This document shows, piece after piece, positions 1 to 12,720 of a DNA stretch of 54,270 nucleotides. The stretch lies in the NCBI RefSeq assembly GCF_001949145.1, contig NW_019091556.1, forward strand, positions 385,411-439,680, read 5' to 3'. A model generated the notes under the pieces. The model was not told where the DNA came from. It ran no database searches and was given only the letters and a program-made list of their open reading frames with translations. How positions within the stretch are numbered: position 1 is the stretch's first letter; each line of letters begins with the position of its first letter. A program made the translations under genes and the position numbers. Source of the DNA: Acanthaster planci. Taxonomy: Eukaryota; Echinodermata; Asteroidea; Valvatida; Acanthasteridae.

Positions 1-48
1 TCTAAGTCTACACGTGGCCAATTGATGCTAGCAATAAGCAATACTAAC

Positions 49-3000
49 CCTCTTTCAGGATGTACCACAATTGCTCTTGGTTGGTCCAAATCCTGCCAGT
101 ACAGAACTTTTCTTGACTGTCCGTTCAATTCACTCACTTCTATTCTGTTCGTCTCTGTGTTTGTCCAATAAATCTTTCTGCCCACCCAATCACAGGCCAG
201 TCCATCTGGAGCTTTCACGTCAGTGGATATGACATCTTCCTGAATCTGGGAACCATTATATCGCATCCGCTTGATCATTTCGATGCTGACGTCGGTCCAA
301 AAGATGAGTTGCTCGGAGAACAAGTAATCCATGGCTGCCGCATCCTCCAGATTGCCAATGATGATGCTGGACTCTGTCGTGGCCACGTCCGAGTCGTTGG
401 ACATCCCAAAGTTGAGGATGCGAATGTCCTTGCGATTCGCAAAGACAAGTTCCGGAGGTAAGGCTAAAAGTAAAAGTAGCAAAACAAGAAGATAAGTTAC
501 TGGTTCCAGGTTATGTTAGTTAGTTTCAATTTGAAATTGAAAATGTTTTGAATCAGATGTTTGATTGTGGTTTCAACATACTGTAGCCAACACATTATCA
601 TTTACATGTACATAATGTATACAGTCGAACCTCGTTAATAAGAACACTGTTAATACAAGAGTCTGCTTATAACAAGGAAAATTTTAGGTCCGAATCCTTT
701 GTTTATCATTGTTTCCATTTCTGATAATACAAGGTTAATTTGCCAAGTCCGAAGGGCCTCTTCTTCACGTGGTTCGACTGTATATGGCAGTAATCTTATC
801 AATGAGCCCCAGTGGTGAATTAAGAACTGTAGAGTAAAAGAAGGGTAAAATCCCACAGATAAAAACAATGCCCCTTTAAATTCGCAAACAAGGTGTTATT
901 CATCTTCACAAATTATATGAGTAAGTGTGAGTACCAGGGCCCTTCCTAGAGTGTGAAAGTCCCTTTAATGAAATCCATCATTTCACGGTAATTAGACTTG
1001 TCTGAAGCTCAGCAGAGCCCCCACTGTGCCTCAGTAAGCTTTGACCTCAGCTCAAGATGGTGGACAATACCAGGAATACTCCGCAACATGCAGTGCTGAT
1101 GGGTGGTGGATGCTGGTCTTTTCAATGATATACACTGCTGATCAATGCATAGACCAGGCACAGGGCAGGCTGTGGCGTATTTACAATTAGGGGCACTTGT
1201 GGGAAACGGAAATCCATTTACTGGAAATTTACAGTATGTAGGACCTACACTGTGTGTTCAGGTTGTGTTTACAGAATTCACCTGCTGGTGCATGGACATG
1301 TAGGCCCTAATGCACAGCGTACATGTACATATCCTATGGGCCTACTTGAATGCTAATCGGTAATATTTCAAAACAACACCGCCCCTTTTAACTAAAGTGT
1401 TGACGAAAGGCATTCCTCCATGAGTAGGGTACACCTTTCCCACTGAACAGAATAAAATGACTTCACAAGTTCACAGTGAACAACACCCTCAATGTACACG
1501 CTTCTTACAAGCAAGATGAGTTTCACCTACCGGTAACTTATTCTATTTTCAAATAAAAGTACTGGAATGTCTTTGATGAAAACTAAATCTAAACGTATGA
1601 AGAATTTTTTTCATTTGGTAAAATTAGCCAAAATTACTGTTTGGCCAAAAGCAGCAAACCTGTCAATAGGCAGTCTCCAGTATCATGTACACTTGCACAT
1701 TTTAACTGGTTACTGCACTGCTAAGCAATATGATTCTGTACTTAGTGCAATATACATGTAATTCCCAAATTTTAGCCTGAAGGCCGAAGCTCAAGCGCGC
1801 ACAGATCCATCAGACCGCTGCAAACTACACCGTGTATTAACAAAGTGCAAATCTTTCACGGACATGTAAATCTGGCACGTTCTGACCTAGTGCACCACAG
1901 ATGCACTCAACGACTCTGAAATTGTCTGGCAACGTTAATTACTTTACATGCCAGTAACCGAAAGTACACGGCTGTCAGATGATAATAGGGCAGCGATTGA
2001 CAGTCAGAATGTGGTTTAATGAGGTACAATGGCCGAAGTTAAAGCTGAGAGATAACAGCAAAATCAATCCTTAATCATACATGTAAGTCGATGCAGTTTT
2101 CATATATATATATACTAGTACATGAACTTTCAGATGTATTTGAAAGAGTTGATAAAGTAAAAGTGGATTAGGAAGAAGTTGACTCTTTTAAGACGCAAGA
2201 GGTTTCATCCGTTTTGCTTCAGATCTTCTCTACAGAGAAGAACACCTCAAATAAAATCACACAAATATATGAAGTAAAAGACACTTTAACAGTGAATCAT
2301 GAGACCTTTAAAACAGAAATTTTTGTTTGCAACGCTAAAGGTACAGCCAAAATCTTAGCCTATTTAATCTACCTTTGTTTAACCTGGTACTGTCACAGTA
2401 ATAAGTTCCAGAATTAAAGTTTTATAAGTAATGCATCAAAAGAACTCAGAAAAGTGAATGAGCATCACACACATCAGTTCTTTTTTGATTAACACCTGCT
2501 TCCATCAAATCTTCTGTCCACCATCCTGCAAGTTCCTACAGTCCTAGTTATCTCATAAAATAGCCATTCACCATGTAAACTGACCCAGGCAATATAGCTC
2601 TTATTACTGTTTGCTCTAATGACCAGGATTCATTGGCATGGGTCTGTTCCCTCAAGCCTTCAGAGTGTCAAGGAGATAGTGTAACGTAATGCCTGACAAG
2701 GTCAACAGGGAACAAAACCTGTGACAGCAAACTTGACACATGGGAATCTTCCTACACCTGGGCACATCGATTCAGTGTGAAAACCTGTTAGAGGATGGGT
2801 GTTCACTAAAACATCAACACCAGATGGAAATTGCTTTGGCAAATTGGAAATGCAGATATTCCTTGAGGGGGAGCTGGACATGAAACGAAATTAAGTGATA
2901 CCCGGTGACTTGGTGTTAAAATGACACCATTCTTAGGTTTGGCGGCCAGAAAGTTTAATGGCCAGCAGGCAGCTACAAAGTCTAACTTCAAATATGAAAG

Positions 3001-5887
3001 CATTTCTTCAGAATTTAAAGCATGATACAGTAATGAGAACTAAATATAAGTGTCAACTAATTCTGTTTGAAAAAAAAAAACCCATACCACAAGCTCAGCC
3101 AATGTTACAAAAGTTTACTAAAACACTTTTGCCTTCTGGTATAACTTGCAATGCTCTTCTTCCACAATCCTTTTTCTAATAATCAGCATGATAAAAAAAT
3201 CCTTGGTCAACAATCTTACAGGCAGTTCCTGGATATGTTCAAGCTACAGGGATATGCAACTCCAATCCTAACCTAGCCAGCTACACAAACACCCACAGAG
3301 GCCGAGAAAGAAAATAAATTATTAAAAAGACTTCACCTCCCCGGAACCAACAGGTGTGACTACATGCACTTTTCTTTTGTGACTTTATTCACAGCAACCA
3401 ATCAATCATATTCCTCTTTACAGGTAGATTTTACCATATCATCTGCCATCGAATCAGGTGCACAAAGGCCCAACAGGGTTTCAGTCTTCCTATCTTTTGA
3501 AGCCGCCAGGTTCAAGGGCGTACAACAGTCAGAGCGTAAAATTGTAAACCTTTACATGTACTGTTAATTCCAGGGTTTGCACTACCTGAATCGGGAATGA
3601 TTTGCACTATAGAAACTCAAACATGCTTCTCAGCATGAGCACATGCTTTTTTAACAGCCTGTGCACTCCTTTGTTGACAGCATCTTTCAAAAACTTGCAC
3701 CACAGAAAAGCAGAGTTTGAAGCTCCACTTCCATTTACAAACTGTACACATGTACATAGTGTGTTCAAATACTTTATGTGGGGCACCCTACATGGAACAT
3801 GACTACTAAACTTAAATAGGAGAAGCATGACAAAAAAAGCCACCTCACACATATCAAACATGGATTTAATTCAATAATTTAACACTTTTTCCCAAGGTAA
3901 ATTCCAGGTAAGATTGCACCTGAAAGTTACCTGAATGGGTGCGACCAGAGTTAGGCTTGCGCACCCGCAGACGACATGGCTTGTTGTTACAGATGTATCC
4001 TATGCATACACACAGGACTGACCACTAAAGTTGCATTAACATTCACCTGTGAAGCAATCAGCCCTGATCTACAGGTCTGCTGCAACATTAGGGACGAACG
4101 TGCACAAAGAGAGATCTACGTGTTGCCTTTCTGCCATCAACTTAGAATGTTTACTGCATAAACTTTCAAACTGTTCCCCTACGAAGCTATGGTTTGGGGT
4201 CAAATGTGAAAGAAAGCGACGGTGGGAATATCAGCCAGTTCATGCAATTAATGTACCGTACGTACATAGAAAGCTATAATTCATACATGCGCAGGTGTTC
4301 ATGTATGTCAACACCTTTAGGAGGGAGGGCGGAGAAGTGGGTGGGGCTCTGCATCAAAGTGACACAATGTCACAGGTACATCGTACCGGGGTACACCGTA
4401 CATGTACCGAGAGTTGCTGCTCACAAACATCATCAAACCATAATCACGAGAGGTGGATTCACTGTGTGATGCATTTTAAATGTACATACAGTACATGTAA
4501 GCAAAAAGCTCAAAATGCATTGATTAATGCCTGGAACCACTTGTAATGCTTTAGAATCTTTCACTGTGTGGAAGAAAGTTGATCTTGGCTTAAACAAATA
4601 TCACAATCCTACTGTCCACAATGACTGACTTTACTGGTAGCTACTCATTTCTTGGTTGCTTGCATGTATTTTTTCAATAATAATATTTTTTGCTAACCAT
4701 TTGGTGGCAAACTAAAATAAAATATGACCTCATCTCAACCAGTAAGATGGTGGAATTGCTTGACTCGGTCTGTCCGGACCTTCACGTGTAATTGTATCTA
4801 CAGACCTGTACATAATTAGACTTTTGCACCTGTGCATGTACATGTACATGTAAGTAGCATCCTGATGAATAATTGGTCAAAATAAAACAGCATACAGTAT
4901 GTTTAAATTACTGTATTTACACTGAGATATTAGCTTCATGCCTTGAAACACAAAATGGTAAAGCGGGCTGTGAATCACCAAGCCACGCCATCCCTCCCTC
5001 GTACTTTGTCTTGAGCTTTGCATACCATACCATGCCCCTGCAATAAATTGCAGTGGTCACCCGTTCTGAAGGTCATTATCAGTACTGAAACATTCATGAT
5101 GGTATTTTAGGCGAAACACTACTACATGAAGGACTTCTGGGCATGCTCTTTGGCATCAGTTTTCACAGAGAGTGTGACACTGACTATTAGTGTTTCATTT
5201 TAGAGGTTGAGTTATGTCCCCAGTTTGGGCATACCGACATGGCAGAGACATTTTGGGCAGATGCACCTATTTATAAGGATTTTACAAAGTGTGTAAGTTC
5301 AACTATAACTAACATGACTGGACATGCTGGACAGTCTCCAAACTCATCAACAACCAGTCTCATGTTCAAAATACTGAAGTCTACGCTTCATCCTAACCAC
5401 ATACAGCCCTACCTCGTGTTTAATTCTATACATTCTAGCCTAACAGCAAGGTTCTTCTACACAGGTAGTCTGCACACGTTTGGGCATGTGTTCGGTAGTC
5501 ACCCGTCATGCCCATGTAACACTAGCCTAGGCTTTGTAATTGATTGAATTCATCTCTCAACTTCGACCCAAATTCTCTAAAATACACCCAAAACGCAACC
5601 ACCACATTGTGTTGGTAGGAAATACAGACAGACCAAAGACTAATTTACTTCAAACAATAAATTAAATTCCACATGTTCGACAACGTGTGAGATTTAGGAC
5701 ACTCTGTATTGAAATTCGACCACTCTTTGGCCTACGCTGAACGTGCACAAAGCAAGCGCAGCCCGACAAGTACAGTACAGTAGCGGGACTCCAAGCCTCA
5801 ACTATCAGCGGCATTCCCCTGCCAAAACTCACCTCGTATTTGTGCTCGTAAACAGCATACCAAGACTAGAATCCATAGCCATGCCAT
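49..5887 (-). CDS. LRP5/6: LRP5/6-type Wnt co-receptor, first two coding exons (gene continues past the window start)
   Basis: Coding exon 1 is 5887-5833 and exon 2 is 463-49. Exon 1 starts with ATG and gives a signal peptide (MAWLWILVLVCC, then LRAQIR), ending with one base before a strong GTGAGT donor. Exon 2 follows a pyrimidine-AG acceptor, supplies the other two bases of an Ala codon, and stays open to a GTTAGT donor at 48. Exon 2 encodes the start of the first YWTD beta-propeller. Recognisable stretches are LVFANRKDIRILNF, IIIGNLEDAAAMDYLFSEQL, IFWTDVS, APDGLACDWVGRKIYWT, ETNRIEVSELNGQ and LDQPRAIVVHPERG, matching the order in vertebrate LRP5/LRP6. That family is a single-pass Frizzled co-receptor for canonical Wnt signalling, and a signal-peptide exon followed by an exon of about 400 nt is its usual arrangement. 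The remaining propellers, LDL-A repeats, membrane span and PPPSPxS tail lie outside the window. Confidence 0.9.
464..5832 (-). other. LRP5/6 intron 1 (5.4 kb)
   Basis: This is non-coding sequence between the signal-peptide exon and the first propeller exon. It holds a pogo-like inverted-repeat element at 622-780, a short TA run near 2101-2114 and many TACATGTA words. Open frames such as the one at 5239-5547 have no recognisable domain and look like chance. No other exon on either strand could be supported. Confidence 0.7.
622..780. mobile_element. pogo/Tigger-like MITE with TA target duplication
   Basis: The left end reads CAGTCGAACCTCG and the right end CGTGGTTCGACTG, an imperfect inverted repeat. 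Both sides are flanked by TA (620-621 and 781-782). The CAGTCGAACC terminus and TA duplication are typical of pogo/Tigger-type mariner relatives. At 159 bp with no ORF it is a non-autonomous copy, within LRP5/6 intron 1. Confidence 0.7.
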
Positions 5888-7330
5888 CTCTGCAGGCAGC
5901 CAAGATGTCACCTACATGATAGTGTCCTCGAATGTAGCATAATGTTCCATCGAAGCGGCCCAAAATCGGAGTATTTTCTACGATCCTGTCAATTTTCCCG
6001 GTCACATAACAAACTGTGCACCATACCGTGGCCGCATGTACGCATGCACTCGACGACAGGTACTGTGTTGTGTACATTAGCAATGGATAAGTGGTTGCAA
6101 TATTCATCCGCCAAGCCCTTTGTCCTAAATTTCACACCTAGACTTCCTTTTGCTGTCTTAATTCTACAGAAAGATTCCTCAATTCAGTTCATAATGTCGA
6201 TTTTTATCAGAACTTCATAAAGAAAGGAATCGGTAGGCAATATAGTAAACAAAATAGTTCCAAGCAAAGGTATGTTTCCCAGGAAGTCACTCAACCGTAA
6301 CCTCTGACCTTCCATGCACAATGTGTCAATTATCGTTGGCTTGTCATTGTAAAAGTAACGCCGTAAAATAGTTGATTGACAGCCCAGACTGGGTTTTGTT
6401 GCGGAAAGAAAACATTGTCCCAGGATCAGAATGTAGATGTGCTCCAAATCCGGTCACACCGTGCTAGAATTGAGCGCCGGGGATTGTTGGAAGGGATTAC
6501 ATCCCGACAGTCGAGAAGAGTAATTCAATGATATGGTAGGTAGGCTCAGGGATTGGAAGATAACGTTTGATCATGGAGCTCCATGGTTTGATTTGTCGAT
6601 TTGCTGACTTGTGCTTTTCATCACAGCATGAAACTGAATTCCGTCGGTTTCGCACACGTGCAAAATGATGTGCCCCCCGCCCGAACTAATTACTTTCTTG
6701 CACCATAGAGGAGAGAGTAAAATTGCCTGTGAATGTTTCCTTGATATAGGCTATGTCTGGCTAACTCATGGGCCTATGGTGTACCGGTTGGCATGAGAAT
6801 AGTCTTTGCAAATGTCCTCGGTCTCCTAAGTTCTACCTCTCTTAACATGTTTAACTTCAACCTGATTGATATCACTAATATCTGATTGCATTCACGCGTC
6901 GAGCAAATTTCTCATTGTATAAATGTGATGATTAAACTGTTGTTGAAATAGAATGGTTAGATGTGTATTTAAGAATCATTGGCTTTGAATATTTTGAAGA
7001 TTAGTTGATTTTTAAACATTGGAAATTTAAGAATTCAACCTCGAACCTATCTCCTGTGCATTCTGTATCTTCCAACCGGTCCTCAAACTACAGGTAGAGT
7101 ACATGTTCACTCCATTATCCTTAATCTGAACCTTATACTTTAATAGTAAGTACATTTTAGTATTCTAGCTACAGCAAATTGGACCATTAATTATGCCTCG
7201 TGGCCTCATGGCCTGGTTTTTTTCTCTCTGCTACTATTGTATAATTTGCTTTGGTTTTAAATAGTTTCGCGTGTTTGGATTTTTAAACTGTTTTTTGTGT
7301 ACTTGGTTTTAAATCAGTTTTCAGTTTAAT

Positions 7331-7395
7331 GCGCCTTTGATCACTTCGATGGAAAGGGCGCACTAAACATTTTAAATTATTATTACATGTATGTG
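7331..7395 (+). repeat. LINE-like 3' end hairpin with ATT tail
   Basis: A small hairpin pairs GCGCCTTTGATC with GATGGAAAGGGCGC and is followed by an AT-rich ATTATTATT stretch. This is the usual look of RTE/CR1-like retrotransposon 3' ends in invertebrates. The upstream limit of the element is not visible, so the family call is tentative. Confidence 0.4.
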
Positions 7396-7493
7396 TATAT
7401 GTAATTTTCTTGAATAGTGTTTTATATCAATATATTTATATTTATATCAATATATTTATATTCAAGTATTTATGTAAGTTTTTAAGTCAATTT

Positions 7494-7666
7494 TCTGGAG
7501 AGCCCCTCAAAAGGTATCTTTTTCTTTTGGGCAATTCATCAGGGACTGGTTGGGTTTTGTTCTTTGTTCCATCATGTACATTTATATTTTACTCTCTGTT
7601 TTGTTTACCTGTATTTCCCGAGAAATGAAATAAATTTAAAAAAATAAAATAAATAAAGAATAGATG
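7494..7666 (+). repeat. retrotransposon-like 3' tail ending in AAATAA repeats
   Basis: The segment begins near GGAGAGCCCCTCAAAAGG, contains GGGCAATTCATC followed by GGGACTGG, and ends in an A-rich run of AAATAA-type units. A similar order (GGAGAGCCC, then GGGGCAATCC, then GGGAACTGG) recurs at 9563-9620, so this looks like a dispersed family with a non-LTR style tail. No coding part is visible. Confidence 0.4.
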
Positions 7667-10600
7667 TAGGCCTAGCTAAAAGATTTTTTTAGTGTGTACC
7701 GGCACACTAAAATTCCGTAATTTTTCTCAATTGGAAGATTTGTTTGCTTAAGGAATTTGTCTATATTTACTCACAAAACCCTCTATCATTACACTGTACC
7801 AAGTTCAGTACATATGCTATCCATTTTTTATTTTTGAAAAATAAGACACATTTGCTTTTATAGCCTTATATACATTTCAACTGAGAAGAACAACATTGCA
7901 TGTAGTGTCTCAGAACTTTTGTCAATTCATGTTCTGAGCCCGAGTTGCTAATTTCCCTTTTAATGAAATGAACATTTGTTTTAAGTGGCAATATACATGT
8001 ATAGCAGATTGTTTGCCCACTTCCCAATAATGTCACAGATGAAAACCGCAACAAGTACTGAGGTCGGCAATTGAGTGATGTCATGAAATATGAAGAATTT
8101 GAAGGTACCGGTATATGGTAAGTCGAGTGTTTCTACCTCAATGCCAACTTTCCTCTCATTATTCAAAGGGGACTTGATGGAAAAAATTTACTTAGAAGGT
8201 ACGAGGCCCCTCATACTACAATCCAGTAGGCCTATATTTACATGGAAATTTCTTAAAATAATATTATACTATAAATAATATTTCTGTGGTGTAAATGTGT
8301 ATTAGGCTAAGGGGTCCTATTTATTACAGGGATCTCATTATTTTTGCCTTAAAGGAGGGTCCATCAGTCCGGGGACCAAATGAGGGGTGAGAAATACTTG
8401 CCTTTTTCCTGGAAATTCGTACGATTTATAACTTTTGTGCTCAGTTTTTCTCAGCGGGAGATTCCAGATAGAATGGGCAGCATTTGAAAAAGTTAGTTTC
8501 TCCTCGGTCAGAGCCAAAAATAGGGGTCAGTCAGAAATGAGAACCACTCATGCCCTAATATTTTATAATTTATACGTGTTCAGAGATAGAAATTGTCTTA
8601 CCTAATAAAATTCAACATGACATTATCGATTGTTTTAAACATGTTTAAAAAGAAAAATGGTTTCTTTCCAGATTTCTCTGCAAGCATGAGGACGCCACAA
8701 AAGTGTTCTTCATGAATGACTGGTAAGTACTAGAACCTGCTTAATTACACTCAGTCTGTCAAAGCCATCATCCTTGGACTTTTTATAAAAAATTGGTATG
8801 TTTACCATTTTGTGTTAGGCCAAGTCTACCATGTTAAGTTTACCGTATACTAGCAATGATTTTTTTTAAATACAATGTACCAAAATTCCTGTCTTGTTGC
8901 TCTGGAAAGAAGAACTGAAGCACAGGGAAACACTTGATACCAAAATGTAAAAATACATGCATCAGTATCACTCTAGGCTGACAAACTTGAATGCTCAAAT
9001 AGCACACACAATCTGGAATTCGAACGCAAATCAATGTACCACTATATTGAGTGTCAAGTGTCATATTTCAGGTATTTCTAGCACTTATCTGTGAAATGCT
9101 TACTTCAGTCCTTCTGTTTTAATCTATTATGTCTGTATGCCTGAACTGCTATTTCTTGGCACCGATGCGGGAGTTTTTGGTATTTTTTGGTGACGTGCAA
9201 TGTAGTCAAGAGATTGTTTGCAAGACACATTGTTGACCCTGTTGTTGACCCAGTGACACACGTGTGTAGTGTAGCCACGTGCCATGTATCCCAGAAAATG
9301 TCATATTTCATACCGCCCTCTAGTGTTCACAGACAGAAAGGGATTTTTATTGCGGCGTTCAAAGGCATTTGTAGGATTTTTTAGGCCCTCATCTGTCATT
9401 GATTCTAAGCCAACTTTTCATCATTGCTAAGTTTCAGTTCCTGCAAAGATGCAAGAGAGGAAGAGGTTTCCTTCATTATGTTTCTGCTGTCGTGATAATT
9501 GAGCATGCTTCTGTCAAGATTTTGTAAACGGCGCCGTGGTTTCCTGTTTTACCATTTGACCAGTTGGAGAGCCCTTCCACAGAAACTTTGTCTCTTAGGG
9601 GCAATCCGGCGGGAACTGGTTAAGTATTGCATCCTTTATGTTTCCTGTCAAATGTTTCAATGAATCTTTGAACTCCTTCGTAAGTGTATCCCGAAAAATT
9701 AATGACCTGACATGAGGGAATGGGGAAGTAAAGACGAGGCTTTGTGCAATCAAGAGGTTTGATCGAATTTGCAAGTACATGTTTATTATTTAACAGGTGT
9801 TTTACACATAATGAGCTAATGCCGACTGCGTGTTTGGGCTCAGACGGTGGTAACTTTACTTCTCTATAATAATGGACATGGTTGTGTGCTTCGTCTGATG
9901 TTCTTAACATTATCCTGAACCATGATCACGTTGGGCCTCCAACACCCTTCAATGTTGGGTCTATGCGCGCGGTCTGCGCTCCGGCTGGACGTGACAACAT
10001 TTGACAGGGGCCCAGTGGGGGAGGGCTGGAGAGCGTATTGCTATTGCCAAGTGTCCCAACAATTTGGTCCAAGATTGTAGCTTAAGTGTGTGCTACTCAG
10101 ATCATGCTGTATTCAACTTGTCTCGACCTCGCCCTCTCTTGGAATGATTGATTCACAAGTGCCACGGTGATAGCGTAAGCACAGTTTCACCTCGATCCTG
10201 TCCTAGAAAAAACATGAAATAAAAAACATGAATGCTGATGTCATTCGTGAAAGTTCCCAACTGTATCCTTCAGGCACTGGTAATTACTGCAAATGCTGCA
10301 AAGTTTGGAATCGTGGATTACCTTCATGGAACTCAAACCCTGGCTGGTTCAATTCAACTAAAGTTGATGTGTCGGGCGGAAAAAGCAAGGACGGTTTAAA
10401 AGCGACCATTGTTACCTTGACTGCTGTAATGCGCCATTAGCTCTCCAACGACTATTACATTCCATAGTGTTGAAAAAACGTTCTCGTCTAATACACTTAC
10501 AACTCTGAAAAGTTGCTTTGATTTCAGTCATGAAAAAGTTCCGGCTGGATCAGGTGCGTTTGAGAAAGCTGTTGTGTTGGTGTCAAATGGCGCGTAACGA

Positions 10601-11664
10601 ATTATTGAAATACATGTACACGTAGTCACTGAGGCTTGTGGAATATTCTGACTACCCGGCGGACGATTATATAAAGTGAATTTGTTTCGAGGCTGAAAGC
10701 CGCCAAGTGAAAACCAAAGTGCTGGAAATAACTGTGGCCAGTGGATGCATGACTGGTGTGCTTATTCATGCATATTTATTGAGCTTTTAGTTATTTCTGC
10801 TCTGCAGACAATACACGGTCTCTGCGAGCAGTTAGTGTACGTGATGGCACTAGTTGCGAGTTTGCCTTGACTATCAATTTGCTCGGTTTCAGTTGGCTGA
10901 AAGGAGACGTGACTTCATGCAGGTGGGCATGGTTTTCTACATCGCTTTCAGTTCAGTTCACTGAGTTCATTTTCCACATAATATTACTCTTTAGAACCAG
11001 TTTCACAATGTGCATGTGCGTGTATTTGGGCGGGGGTCCCCAAGATTAAAAGCAGTGCTTGTCAAGTGTTGCTTCATGAAGATCCGTTGTTTTTCATAAA
11101 AGCAATACTCTCTGATTTTCTCACATCCACCTCATTTGAACAAGAACAGTGTGTGTGTACATGTACCTACCTCAGTGCCAATGGACTTTATGTACATGTA
11201 GGGCCCTATTTAGAAATATCCTGTGGCTGGGAGCACTTGTATTATAGAGGCGGTACAGTACAGTGCATTATAATAGAGGCTCGCATAGCGGGTTAAATTA
11301 ATCGAAATGCATGTACATACTCTGTTGACTAGATCCCGACACTTGCTGACGGTGTATGTTTATGAAAATTCACAATACGACAGTGGTTTCGGGCTCACTC
11401 CGTTTCACCCTCCAAGTTTATTCCTTTTAAAATTTTCCAAGCCGCTAAAGCAGGATTCTTGTACATGTACTTGTACCTATGCTTACCATTAATTTGTAAA
11501 CATATTATTGATTGACTTTTTTGCTAAGACAGGTCAGTAGACTAGCGACCTCCAAGACCCGTGTCCAAAGTGGCGTCGATAACTACTGTATATAGTGTAC
11601 TCTAACTTTGACCTTTGAACTCCCATCACAGTCCCCGCCGCCAACACTGCCAACCTTTAGCACA

Positions 11665-12144
11665 ATGAATAACGTACAACTCGAACATGCTCTTCTTGCC
11701 GACAAGTTTACCCGTCCCTACTTTCAAGGGATCTACCCAGCCAACGGCCTACCCAAGGAGCCGGTCCCGTGGCCGAGCGCTTTCGTGGTCACAGCGAAAT
11801 CCATCCCATCCTTTTTCATCAACCACTGGATCGGCATCTACATCACCCCGGACGGGGAAGGAGAGGTCTTCGATTCTCTAGGTCACCCACCGAGACACCC
11901 GATGCTTCAGGACTTCCTGCGCAGAAACACGACCCGAATCGTGTATAACCGGGTCCAGATCCAAGGGAGCCAATCCAGTGTATGCGGCCAGCACGTGTTG
12001 TATTTCCTTCTGCAGCGCTGTCGAGGTTTTCACCCGGAGTACATCGTCAGGAGCTTCTGTCCAGACCACGATCTAAATGACGCATTCGTCGAAGACTTCG
12101 CCCAACCCCTGCTCCTACCACCTTCAAATTCTTTGTTTTTGTAA
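11665..12144 (+). CDS. adenain-like (peptidase C5) cysteine protease, solo viral-type ORF
   Basis: This intact 159-codon ORF starts at the first ATG (MNNVQLEHAL); the frame is open further upstream but without an ATG. It matches the adenovirus-type protease found in Mavericks/Polintons and adintoviruses. The catalytic His lies in NHWIGIYI (His54), the acid in EVFDSLG (Asp70), an oxyanion Gln near 98-100, and the nucleophile in SVCGQHVLYFL (Cys107). The family cleaves capsid precursors during virion maturation. The early FxGIYPANGLP-like motif and the CGQ box are more like adenain than Ulp1/SENP SUMO proteases. A TATATA-containing stretch lies about 80 bp upstream (11588-11593). The ORF is more GC-rich than its surroundings. 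No capsid, polymerase B or integrase ORF and no long terminal repeats were seen nearby, so this is a lone relic or a captured gene; the undamaged frame is notable. Confidence 0.7.
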   Translation: MNNVQLEHALLADKFTRPYFQGIYPANGLPKEPVPWPSAFVVTAKSIPSFFINHWIGIYITPDGEGEVFDSLGHPPRHPMLQDFLRRNTTRIVYNRVQIQGSQSSVCGQHVLYFLLQRCRGFHPEYIVRSFCPDHDLNDAFVEDFAQPLLLPPSNSLFL

Positions 12145-12205
12145 CAAAAGCATAGCAATCTCCTTGAACGCGCAATATGAATGCAAGTACATGTGTACAT
12201 GTATA

Positions 12206-12656
12206 GACTAATCCGATTAGACGCCACAACTGCGGTGGCACCGCACTCAAACGCACATTCTTTAGCTTGACGTGTGCGTACATATGACAAATCACGACAC
12301 CCCATTGGTCGAAGAAGAGGCATGTAACGCGTGCGTATCACCTGTCCACGAGCGTTGTGCCACCGCAGTAATGGCAAAGATTGTATAGCGCCGCGTAGCG
12401 GCGCAAGATGGGGAACTTCACCATGAATACGCGTAAACGTTGTTATCACATGGGTGCCATTCTGGTTGGACTACGACTGCGCAGTGCATGTTAATGCGCA
12501 GGCGCCGCGACAGGCACGCACACACATGAACGTTCACACTCGAATGGCGCCCATGGTGATAACACCGTTATGGCCGAATTACCCATCTTGCACCGCTACG
12601 CGGCGCTATACAATCTTTGGTAATGGCTTCTTATTCTGGTGGTCGAATTACACTAT
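12206..12656. repeat. dispersed repeat copy 1, split by a nested inverted-repeat element
   Basis: The outer parts (12206-12374 and 12627-12656) match the uninterrupted copy at 15613-15808. Shared blocks include CTAATCCGATTAGACGCC, CTTGACG, CACCTGTCCACGAGCGTTGT and the end TTCTGGTGGTCGA. With the insert removed the repeat is about 200 bp. No protein or tRNA-like head was recognised, so the class is unknown. Confidence 0.75.
12375..12619. mobile_element. 245-bp MITE with about 27-bp TIRs and a 7-bp target duplication
   Basis: The left end reads CAAAGATTGTATAGCGCCGC and the right end is its inverse (GCGGCGCTATACAATCTTTG). Imperfect pairing continues inward through GCAAGATGGG and TTATCAC. Both sides carry GTAATGG (12368-12374 and 12620-12626). 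The related repeat at 15613-15808 has the corresponding empty site, which confirms a transposition-like insertion. There is no ORF. A 7-bp duplication does not fit the commonest superfamilies. Confidence 0.8.
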
Positions 12657-12720
12657 ACGAAACAGAAAGGCCGTTGCTTTGGAGCATTTCCAAGTTCACT
12701 TTTGTTTTCCTTGTCCTTAG

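Larger units (their letters stand above)
5888..11664. other. intergenic: LRP5/6 5' flank and promoter side, then repeats
   Basis: Sequence just above 5887 should contain the LRP5/6 5' UTR and promoter; no TATA box stands out. LINE-like tails occur near 7331-7361 and 7494-7666, with a short related piece near 9563-9640. Open frames in this stretch (for example 9620-9910 minus, 10228-10440 plus) show no domain or credible exon structure. Confidence 0.5.

Noticed and set aside
5239-5547. Plus-strand ORF of 102 codons inside LRP5/6 intron 1
   Set aside because: No domain, no partner exon and composition like the intron around it.
5829-6107. Minus-strand 92-codon ORF over the LRP5/6 first exon
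   Set aside because: The signal-peptide frame that joins exon 2 in phase is a different frame (ATG at 5887). This ORF has no meaning of its own.
11608-11664. Longer protease ORF beginning at 11608
   Set aside because: The codon at 11608 is TTG, not ATG, and the extra residues are low-complexity Pro/Ser/Thr. The first ATG is at 11665.
11665-12144. Ulp1/SENP-type SUMO protease
   Set aside because: Spacing is short, the Cys box is SVCGQHVLYFL and the N-terminal motif is of the adenain kind; a Ulp1 catalytic domain is usually longer, with a DCG box.
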